Part shown: positions 24,326 to 31,456 of the stretch, in pieces
Position numbering within the stretch: the stretch's first letter is position 1
Layout: each line of letters begins with the position of its first letter
Origin: Planctomycetota bacterium
GTDB lineage: Bacteria > Planctomycetota > UBA1135 > UBA2386
Direction of reading: 5' to 3'
Length of the DNA: 32,620 bases
NCBI GenBank assembly: GCA_016872675.1
Contig: VGZG01000036.1
Coordinates: forward strand, 1-32,620
Notes under the pieces: generated by a model
Database searches by the model: none
What the model was told of the DNA's origin: nothing
The model's input: the letters and a program-made list of their open reading frames with translations, nothing else
Program-made: the position numbers and the translations under genes

Positions 24326-26758
24326 TCAGTAGCTGCCGACGACGAGGTCGAGCGCGTTGGTGGCGCCGACGGCGAGCGACGGATCGAGCGCGAAGCTGAC
24401 GACCTGCTGGCGGAAGGCGGCCCCGGCGAGCGCGGGCACGTTGGGGATGACGAACGCGAGCTGCGCTTCGCCATTGACGGCGAGCTGCACGGTGGTGACG
24501 TCCGGCTGCACGAGCAGCGCGCAGCCCGGCAGCGCGGTCGCGAACACGCTGGCGAGCGGCAGGTTGGCGGCTTGCGTGCTGCCGACCGTGATCGCGAACG
24601 CGGCGTTCGGCAGGCCGCTCGCCTGCAGGCGCAGCGTCTGGCCGAGCCACGGCGCATCGCTCGCGAGGTCGCCAGCGGGCGACGCGCAGCCGGGCGCGAC
24701 GGCGTTCGCGGCGCTCGGGCAGCCGGTCGCGAAGCGCGCCGCGGCGGCGACCCGCGTCGCGTCGAGGACCGCAGTGCCGACGATCAGCACGTCGCCGTTG
24801 CGCAGCGCGATCGGCTTCACGAACCCGCTCGCGTGCAGCGGCGTCCAGGCGGTCCCGTCCCAGCGCAGCGTCGTGCGCACCTGCGGCGCGGCGCCGGACG
24901 CGATGTTGGCGACGAGGCCGCCATCAGGCAACGCGGCGACGCCGATGGCGTTCGGGGTGGCCAGGGCGCCGAGCGTCTGGAACGTGGCGCCGTCGTAGCG
25001 CAGCACGCCGCTATTCGACGTCGTGAGCGCGATGCTGCCGTCGCGCAGTTCGACGACTTCCTGCGGCGTCGGCGCGCCCGGCACGGCGGTCGAAGTGCGC
25101 GTCGCGCCGACCCAGCGGTCGAGCAAAGTCGTCAATCCAGGGCTCCCGCTCGTGCGCCGCAGCACGACGAACGCGCCGTCGCGGCACGCAGCGAGCGCGA
25201 TGTTGCCTTCGCCCGCCGCGGCCGTCGCGACCGTCAGCCACTGGGCGCCATCGAAACGGCGGATGGACTGATCCACCATCAGCACGACGAGATCCCCGTT
25301 GGGCAGTTGCACGGCGCGGTTCACGGCCCCGCCGAGGCCGCCGACCGGTTGCCAGCTCGTGCCGTCGAAGCGCGCGACGCCGATCGCGGCGACGCCGCCG
25401 ATCGACGTGAAGGTGCCGGCGACGATGTAGCTGCCGTCGTCTTGCGGCAGGATGGCGTTGACTTGCGCCGGCGCTCCGATCGCGTTCTGCGGGCGTGCGC
25501 CGGTCGGTTCGACCGTCCAGCCCGCGGCGCCGTAGCGCACGAAGCCGCCCGGCGCTGGCAAGTTGCTCAGCGCTGGCGTCGTGCTGGCAGCGCTGGTGAA
25601 CACGTAGGCCACGATGCTGCCGTCGCGAGTTTCCGCCGCAGCCAGCACGGAGCCGACGACGCCGTCGGCGACGGGGCGCGCCGTCCCGCCCTGCGCGAAG
25701 TAGCCGAATGGCGGCACGACCGTGGTGGCGTTGGTGCTGGTGCCGAACAGCAGCGCGCCATTGGGCTGCAACTGGGCGTGGGTCGTGAAGACGGCGTTGG
25801 CGAAGATCGTCTGCCACGCGCCCGCGACATACTGCGCGCTGCCGAGCGTGCCGAAGGCGATCGGTTCGCCCGCGGCGTTGACGCCACCGCCGCTGATGCC
25901 GACCAATAGCATCGGCGACGGGTACGGCTGCCAGCCGGCCGCCGTCCAGCGCGCGACGCCACCCGCAGCGACGCCGCCGCCGACCGTGGTGAAGGTGCCG
26001 AACGCGAAGAACTCGCCGTTCGGCAGCGGCTCGACGTCGCGAACGAGGTTGTTGGCGCCGCCTTGCAGCGTGCGCACCACGCCGGTCGCCCACTCGTAGA
26101 TGGCGACGTTGTTGGCCGGTTGGCCGGCGACCGACGAGAACGAGCCGGCGATCAGCAGGTCGCCGTTGGGCAGGCGCGCGACGTCGGTGGCGCTGCCGCC
26201 GAAGCTGCCGCTGGCCGGGCCCAGGGCGACGCCGAACGCCGACGTGCCGTCGAAGTAGCCGAGCCCCGCGCTCTCGACGTAGCTGAGTTCGCTGGCGCCG
26301 AGCGGAGCCAGCGCGGTGACCTGGCCGACCAGCGCCGGCGGCGGCGACGCCAGCGCGGTCCACTGGGCGCCGTCGAAGCGCGCGATGCGCGGCGCGGTCA
26401 CGCCGCCGGCCGTCGTGAAGCTGCCGCCGACCACGAGGCGGTTGGCGCCGTCGATCGCGAGGCTGAACACGGCGCCGTCGCAGCCGGCGCCGAGTGGCTG
26501 CCAGCCGAGCGCGGCATCGAGGCGCGCGACGCTGTTGGCGACGACGCCGCCGACGCGCCGGAAGGCGCCGCCGATCACGAGTTCGGCCGGCAGCGGGCCG
26601 CTGCCGTCGCGGTCCCAGAGGACGCTGTCGTGCAGCGCGCCGTCGAGGCCCGACGGCACGTCGAGCGTCTGCAGCTGGCTGCCGCACGGCGACTGGGCGA
26701 AGAGGGCGCTGGCGAAGCAGAGGGCCAGCGCGGAACGCAGGGCGAAGGGTGTGGGCAT
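24326..26758 (-). CDS. Large secreted beta-propeller-like repeat protein
   Basis: The ATG at 26758 is used because it begins a standard signal peptide ('M-P-T-P-F-A-L-R-S-A-L-A-L-C-F-A-S-A-L-F'). A longer frame adds only an Arg-rich stretch. The 810-residue product has many repeats of the form 'G-G-S-F-T-T-A-G-G-V-x-A-x-x-I-A-R-F-D-G-x-x-W-x-x-L', each about 45-55 residues, like kelch or delta-60 repeats that build beta-propellers. The last 110 or so residues form a separate beta domain, starting 'W-L-G-Q-T-L-R-L-Q-A-S-G-L-P' and ending 'N-A-L-D-L-V-V-G-S-Y'. I associate both parts with Planctomycetota secreted proteins. No enzyme site is visible; a cell-surface or extracellular role is inferred. 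Confidence 0.82.
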   Translation of the reverse strand: MPTPFALRSALALCFASALFAQSPCGSQLQTLDVPSGLDGALHDSVLWDRDGSGPLPAELVIGGAFRRVGGVVANSVARLDAALGWQPLGAGCDGAVFSLAIDGANRLVVGGSFTTAGGVTAPRIARFDGAQWTALASPPPALVGQVTALAPLGASELSYVESAGLGYFDGTSAFGVALGPASGSFGGSATDVARLPNGDLLIAGSFSSVAGQPANNVAIYEWATGVVRTLQGGANNLVRDVEPLPNGEFFAFGTFTTVGGGVAAGGVARWTAAGWQPYPSPMLLVGISGGGVNAAGEPIAFGTLGSAQYVAGAWQTIFANAVFTTHAQLQPNGALLFGTSTNATTVVPPFGYFAQGGTARPVADGVVGSVLAAAETRDGSIVAYVFTSAASTTPALSNLPAPGGFVRYGAAGWTVEPTGARPQNAIGAPAQVNAILPQDDGSYIVAGTFTSIGGVAAIGVARFDGTSWQPVGGLGGAVNRAVQLPNGDLVVLMVDQSIRRFDGAQWLTVATAAAGEGNIALAACRDGAFVVLRRTSGSPGLTTLLDRWVGATRTSTAVPGAPTPQEVVELRDGSIALTTSNSGVLRYDGATFQTLGALATPNAIGVAALPDGGLVANIASGAAPQVRTTLRWDGTAWTPLHASGFVKPIALRNGDVLIVGTAVLDATRVAAAARFATGCPSAANAVAPGCASPAGDLASDAPWLGQTLRLQASGLPNAAFAITVGSTQAANLPLASVFATALPGCALLVQPDVTTVQLAVNGEAQLAFVIPNVPALAGAAFRQQVVSFALDPSLAVGATNALDLVVGSY

Positions 26759-26962
26759 CGCGGGACTTCGAGAGGGCGGGGCGGCGCGCCGCCGCCGCCG
26801 CGTACGTGGCGACACGATGTCATAGTCGACTTCGCCCGGGAGTAACCCCCCCGGTCCTCCCTCGGCGGCGGCAACTGGCGGGTCCCTGCGGTCGTGCGAG
26901 GGGCGCGCCGCGCCCGCCGCATCGTGGCGTTCGCCCTTCGGTCCACCCGACCGCGTCCCCCC

Positions 26963-28627
26963 TCACACCGGCGGCAGGTCCAGCCGGTTGGCCGCTGCGA
27001 GGTCGTCGGCGCTGCCGATGTCGAGCCAGCGGCCGTCGAGCCGCGTGGCGGCGAGCCGCATGCGCGTCGACAGCCAGGCGAGCAGGTGGCCCGGCGCGTC
27101 GGGGTTGCCGCCGCCGTCCAGGTAGGCGCGCACGAGTTCGGGCAGCGCGCGCGGCAGCAGGTACACGGCGATCGCCGACAGGTTGCCCTGCGGGTCCGGC
27201 GGCTTCTCGCGGAAGCGCGCGACCTTGTCGCCATCGAGCTGCACTTCGCTGTACTTGCCCGGCGGCACGGGCTGCGGCACCTCGCGCACGACCAGCTGGC
27301 CGTCGCCGGTCGCGCCAAAGCGTGCGACGAGCCGGCCGAGGTCGAACTCGAAGAGGTTGTCGCACGCGAGCACGAGGTAGCCGTCGGGCGCGTCGGTCGC
27401 CGGCTGCTTGCCGAGGGCGAGCGCGAGGTCGCGCACGGCGCCGAGCCGCGTCTCGTTGCTGGTGGCGCCGTCGTCGACGACCTGCAGCGGCAGGCGCGCG
27501 CCGCAGCGCTGCGCCCACGCGGCGAAGTCCGCGTGGAAGCGGCCGTTGCTGACCACGACGCCGCGCTCGACGCCGCCGGCCGCTTCGACCTGCCGCAGGA
27601 TGCGCGTCAGCAGCGGTTGGCCGCCGACCTCGAGCAGCGGCTTCGCCCGGTGCAGCGTCAGCGGGTAGAGCCGCGTCGCGAAGCCGGCGGCGAGGAACAC
27701 CGCGCACAGCCGCGGCGTCGGCGGCGCGACCGTCGGCCGCAGCGTCGAGTGGTGGTGCTTCCTGCACGCGGCCTCGACGGCGTCGCGCTGCGCCTCGTCG
27801 CGGCAGGCGAACAGCACGGCTCCGCCCGAACCGGGCAGCTTCGCCGCCGCGCCGAGCCCGCGGCCGAGCTGCGCGAGCTCGCGGTCGGCAGGCGCGATGG
27901 TGAACACCTGCGCGCGCAGGTCGAGGTTGCGGTCGACGCACGCCAGGAAGCCCGCGCGGTCGCCGGCCAGCAGCGCCTCGCGGCCGCGTTCGGCGTTGTG
28001 CGCGAGGTCGTGCATCGTCGCGCGCACGGCGCGATCGCCGGCCTGGAAGCGCGCCCACACCGGCGCGTGCACGTCGCCCGAGCTCTGGCTCGGCACGCCG
28101 TGCCACGCCAGCAGCAGCGGCGGCAGCAGCGCAGGATCGAGCCGCTGCACCGCGCCCTCGGCGAACGGCTGCGCGAAGTCCATCGCCAACAACCCGCCGT
28201 GCGCCTGCACGAGCCGGTCGAGCGCGCCCGCGCGGATGCCGAGCGTCTCGTTCTCGGCGCGCCAGGCGAGTTCGGCGATCCGGGATGGCGTCAGCGGCAG
28301 TCCGTGCCAGCGCGACCACGCGCGCAGTGCGGCGACCAGCAGGGCGCTCGATCCCGACAGCCCCGCCTGGAACGGGATGTCGCTCGCGCACGACGCGACG
28401 AACGGCCGCGCCGCTGCGTCGATGCCGTGCTGCGCCAGCGTGCGTCGCCACTGCGTCCAGCCGGCGGCCAGCAGTTCGTTGGGCAGCGCGATCGCCGGCG
28501 CGTCCGCCAACGTCACCGTCGCGCGCAGCTCGGCGACCGCGAAGCCCAGGCCCTTGCCGCCGTAGAGGTCGGACGGGTTGCCGAGCAGGCCGACGCGCGC
28601 GTGCGCGTGGGACGAGAGGGTCGCCAT
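26963..28627 (-). CDS. Fused GHMP sugar kinase (glucuronokinase-like) and sugar nucleotidyltransferase
   Basis: The 554-residue protein joins two enzymes. Residues 1-300 are a GHMP kinase: 'A-R-V-G-L-L-G-N-P-S-D-L-Y' (10-22), the ATP loop 'G-L-S-G-S-S-A' (89-95) and the third motif 'K-L-P-G-S-G-G-A-V' (263-271). The first two motifs closely resemble plant glucuronokinase, which makes glucuronate 1-phosphate. Residues 308-554 are a nucleotidyltransferase with 'L-A-A-G-F-A-T-R-L-Y-P-L-T' and 'A-K-P-L-L' (K329). The protein could therefore turn a free sugar into its 1-phosphate and then an NDP-sugar. That is the same logic as the bacterial fucose enzyme Fkp but with the domain order reversed. 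The actual sugar is not known. It starts 47 nt from a divergent transporter-like gene. Confidence 0.88.
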   Translation of the reverse strand: MATLSSHAHARVGLLGNPSDLYGGKGLGFAVAELRATVTLADAPAIALPNELLAAGWTQWRRTLAQHGIDAAARPFVASCASDIPFQAGLSGSSALLVAALRAWSRWHGLPLTPSRIAELAWRAENETLGIRAGALDRLVQAHGGLLAMDFAQPFAEGAVQRLDPALLPPLLLAWHGVPSQSSGDVHAPVWARFQAGDRAVRATMHDLAHNAERGREALLAGDRAGFLACVDRNLDLRAQVFTIAPADRELAQLGRGLGAAAKLPGSGGAVLFACRDEAQRDAVEAACRKHHHSTLRPTVAPPTPRLCAVFLAAGFATRLYPLTLHRAKPLLEVGGQPLLTRILRQVEAAGGVERGVVVSNGRFHADFAAWAQRCGARLPLQVVDDGATSNETRLGAVRDLALALGKQPATDAPDGYLVLACDNLFEFDLGRLVARFGATGDGQLVVREVPQPVPPGKYSEVQLDGDKVARFREKPPDPQGNLSAIAVYLLPRALPELVRAYLDGGGNPDAPGHLLAWLSTRMRLAATRLDGRWLDIGSADDLAAANRLDLPPV

Positions 28628-28674
28628 CGCGCGGAGGATACGGTGGGGGCGCGCGACTACACTGCTCGTCTCGC

Positions 28675-30099
28675 ATGACGTCCGCTCCGCACCGTCCCGA
28701 CGCGCGCAGCCTGCCGATGGTGCGCCCGGTCGACGAAGCGCGCCTCGCCGCCGACCGCGCGTGGCTGGCCGAGACCGCGCAACTGCCGTGGGCCGCGCGC
28801 CAGCTGCGGTACCTGCGCCGCGGCGGTCCTGGCTACCTGCAGAGCGCTTTGACGCTCGGCGGCGGCACCGCGTCGGCCTGCCTGCTGTCGGGCGCGGCCT
28901 TCGGCTACCAGCTGCTGTGGGTCGCGCCGCTGGCGATGGTGCTCGGCGGCGTGGTCTTTGCCGCGATCGCGCACCAGACGCTGTCGACCGGCATGCGGCC
29001 GTTCGATGCGATGCGCACGTACGCGGGGCCGGTCACGGCGTGGGGCTGGGCGATCGGCACCGTGCTGGCTTCGTGCGTCTGGCACTTCGCGCAGTACTCG
29101 CTCGCATCGGCCGTGCTCGTCGACCTCGGCGCCGTCGCCGGCGTCGAACTGCCGCGCTTCGGCATGGGCCTGGTGGTGCTCGCGTGGGCGGTGCCGACGG
29201 CGTTCAGCTTCGGCGCCGCCGGCGCGATGCAGCGCGCGTTCGACCGCGTCATGCGCTGGATGGTGTGGGCGATCGTGCTGTTGTTCGCCGTCGTCGCCGT
29301 GCGCCTTGGCGTCGCCGACCCCGCCGCCGTCGCCGCGGGCTTCGTGCCGAGCCTCCCGGCCGACCGCGCCGTTCCGAACGGCGAGCCCATCGCGGCGCTG
29401 CCGATCCTGATCGCCGGCCTCGCCACGGCAGTCGGCGTCAACATGACGTTCCTCTACCCGTACTCGCTGCTCGCGCGCGGCTGGGGTCGCGAACACCGCG
29501 AACTCGCGCGCGCCGACATCGCGTTCGGCATGGTGATCCCGTACGTCGTCGCCACGACGCTGATGGTCGTCGTCGCCGCCGGCACGATGCACCAGGGCTT
29601 CACCGGCAAGGACTGCGGTCCGCTCGACGCCGCCGCGACGCTCGGCGGCCTGCTCGGCCCGGTGTGGGGCCGCGTGCTGTTCGACCTCGGCCTGCTCGGC
29701 ATGCTGCTGACGACGATCACCATGCACATGGTGTGCTCGGGACTCGCGTGCGCCGAGATGTTCGGCCTGCGCGCCGGCTCCGTCGGCTACCGCGTCGCCA
29801 CGCTGCTGCCGACTCCCGGCGTGCTCGGCAGCCTGTTCTGGTCGCAGCTCAAGCTGTGGCTCAACGTGCCGACCAGCATCATCGCCGGCTGCATGCTGCC
29901 GCTCGCGTACGTCGGCTTCTTCAAGCTGCAGACCAGCAAGGCGTATCTCGGCGCCGATCGGCCGACCGGCTGGAAGGCGGCCGTGTGGCTCGCGCTGATG
30001 GGGCTCGCGACCGCGGTGCTGGTGGTGTTCCTGGCGATGTATCTGATGGACGAGGCGCCGAAGTTCTTGGCGCAGGTGCGGGCGGCGATGGGCTGGTGA
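28675..30099 (+). CDS. Nramp-family-like transporter without canonical metal motifs
   Basis: The ATG at 28675 is used; the upstream frame is antisense to the fused kinase gene. The 474-residue protein has about eleven hydrophobic helices and the overall layout of the Nramp (LeuT-fold) family. The first helix reads 'G-P-G-Y-L-Q-S-A-L-T-L-G-G-G-T-A-S' where metal-transporting members have D-P-G-N. The sixth reads 'N-M-T-F-L-Y-P-Y-S-L-L-A-R-G-W-G' where classical members have M-P-H. Loss of both metal-binding segments suggests a different substrate or an Nramp-related subgroup. The cytoplasmic N-terminus (about 45 residues) is hydrophilic. It is divergent from the fused sugar kinase; the two may share a control region of 47 nt. 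Family membership is likely; substrate unknown. Confidence 0.78.
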   Translation: MTSAPHRPDARSLPMVRPVDEARLAADRAWLAETAQLPWAARQLRYLRRGGPGYLQSALTLGGGTASACLLSGAAFGYQLLWVAPLAMVLGGVVFAAIAHQTLSTGMRPFDAMRTYAGPVTAWGWAIGTVLASCVWHFAQYSLASAVLVDLGAVAGVELPRFGMGLVVLAWAVPTAFSFGAAGAMQRAFDRVMRWMVWAIVLLFAVVAVRLGVADPAAVAAGFVPSLPADRAVPNGEPIAALPILIAGLATAVGVNMTFLYPYSLLARGWGREHRELARADIAFGMVIPYVVATTLMVVVAAGTMHQGFTGKDCGPLDAAATLGGLLGPVWGRVLFDLGLLGMLLTTITMHMVCSGLACAEMFGLRAGSVGYRVATLLPTPGVLGSLFWSQLKLWLNVPTSIIAGCMLPLAYVGFFKLQTSKAYLGADRPTGWKAAVWLALMGLATAVLVVFLAMYLMDEAPKFLAQVRAAMGW

Positions 30100-30179
30100 G
30101 CGGGGCTGGGTGGGTGGCGGCTCGCGCGCGGCGCACGGCGTCGACGTGGCGTGCCGCCGCCGTCCTCACGCTGCCATGG

Positions 30180-31208
30180 TCACACCGCCGCCAACTCCCA
30201 GATCTCGACCTTCTCGCGCGTCCGTCGCCGCAGCGGCTTCACGCGCCGCGTCATCTTCTCCACCAGCCGGAAGCGCCCGCGCTCCAGCTCGGTCGTGATC
30301 GGATGCGGCACGTCGGGCTGCGACAGCTCGATGATGTTGGAGAACACGAACACCACGCGGCCGCCGGGCGCGAGCCGCTGCAGGCACTGCGCGTAGAAGC
30401 GCTCGAAGAAGCCGTCCTGGAAGTACATCGCCAGGTCGAGCGTGCGGCCGACTTCGCCCTTCATCCACGGCGGGTTGGACACGATGAGGTCGATGGGGCC
30501 GCGGTCCGCGCCGAGCAGGTCGGCGTGCTGCAGTTCGATCGGCGGCGGCTGGGGCAGGCGCCGCAGCTGCCGCGCGACGCTCTCGATCGCGTTGGGGTTG
30601 ATGTCGGTCGCGAGCACGTGCTGGAAGCCCGCCTTCGCCATCTGCAGCGCCAGCACGCCACTGCCGGTGCCGACGTCGATCGCGCGGCGGCGGGCGCCCT
30701 GGTACTTGGCGAGCCACGTGCCGAACAGCTCCAGGTGTTCCATGCGCGCCGGGATGTACGCGCCGTAGAACGGGTGCACGCGGTAGCCGAGCACGGGGAA
30801 GTGCACGCCCTTGTCGTACCAGTCCCACGCGCTGCTCAGCACGCGCGCGTCCTCGACGGGCAGCGCGAAGTCGGCGTGGTCGGGGTACAGCTCGGCGAGG
30901 AAACCCGGGCGCGGCGCGTCGGGCAGCGCAACCTTGCGGCCGACGACGGGCACGAGCAGGCGCTGCGACGCGGCGGCAAACGCTTCGCGGAAGGCGCGCT
31001 TCTTGACGTAGCCGCCGTCTTCGCCCGGATCGTCGAGCAGCAGGCGCAGTGCGGCGAGGATGCCGAGCCCGGTGCCGAAGCGATCGGCGACGAGCAGCGA
31101 ACGCCCGTCGCGCAGCCACGCCGCGGCTTGTGCGGGCGGGGTGGTCTCGTCGACGGGTTGCGCGCGGTGGCGCAGGACGGGCTCGGGGCGGTGCAGGGCA
31201 GCGGACAT
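30180..31208 (-). CDS. Class I SAM-dependent methyltransferase (small-domain MTase type)
   Basis: The ATG at 31208 is preferred over a longer frame because the extra 30 residues are Pro/Arg-rich and unlike the rest. The 342-residue product has an N-terminal domain of about 165 residues, then the SAM-binding motif I 'A-I-D-V-G-T-G-S-G-V-L-A' (176-187), the acidic end of beta-2 'A-T-D-I-N-P-N-A-I' (200-208) and the catalytic 'S-N-P-P-W' (244-248). NPPW/NPPY motifs occur in enzymes that methylate exocyclic or amide nitrogens, such as HemK/PrmC and RsmC types. It is therefore probably an RNA, DNA or protein amino-group methyltransferase; the target is unresolved. It converges on the transporter gene with an 80-nt gap that shows no clear terminator. 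Confidence 0.88.
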   Translation of the reverse strand: MSAALHRPEPVLRHRAQPVDETTPPAQAAAWLRDGRSLLVADRFGTGLGILAALRLLLDDPGEDGGYVKKRAFREAFAAASQRLLVPVVGRKVALPDAPRPGFLAELYPDHADFALPVEDARVLSSAWDWYDKGVHFPVLGYRVHPFYGAYIPARMEHLELFGTWLAKYQGARRRAIDVGTGSGVLALQMAKAGFQHVLATDINPNAIESVARQLRRLPQPPPIELQHADLLGADRGPIDLIVSNPPWMKGEVGRTLDLAMYFQDGFFERFYAQCLQRLAPGGRVVFVFSNIIELSQPDVPHPITTELERGRFRLVEKMTRRVKPLRRRTREKVEIWELAAV

Positions 31209-31456
31209 CAGGCGGATGCGGGCGGGCGCGGGGCAGGCGCGGCGCGGAGGTGTGATACCTCGCGCGCGGGCTGGCGGCACGCGCGCTTCGGCGTGCATCT
31301 CGCCGCCGGTGGCGCCGCCGCCTGGCGTCGCCGCCGTCGCCGGGCGGGCGTCACGCCCGTTCGCTACTTCGCCCTGCCGCCGCCTCGCCCGTAGCGCCGT
31401 CGGTCCCTTCGGCTACCGTGCTAGCGCCGCGCGCGGCCGCGGCCCCTCGCCCCGTG

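Noticed and set aside
23305-24657. Upstream extension of the etfB frame to 24657
   Set aside because: EtfB homologues start at the ATG at 23304 (M-D-I-V-V); the extension lies antisense to a lipoprotein gene and has no family pattern.
26820-28676. 618-codon minus-strand and 594-codon plus-strand frames over the kinase fusion
   Set aside because: Both are Arg/Ala/Gly-rich shadows; only the frame 26963-28627 shows GHMP and nucleotidyltransferase motifs.
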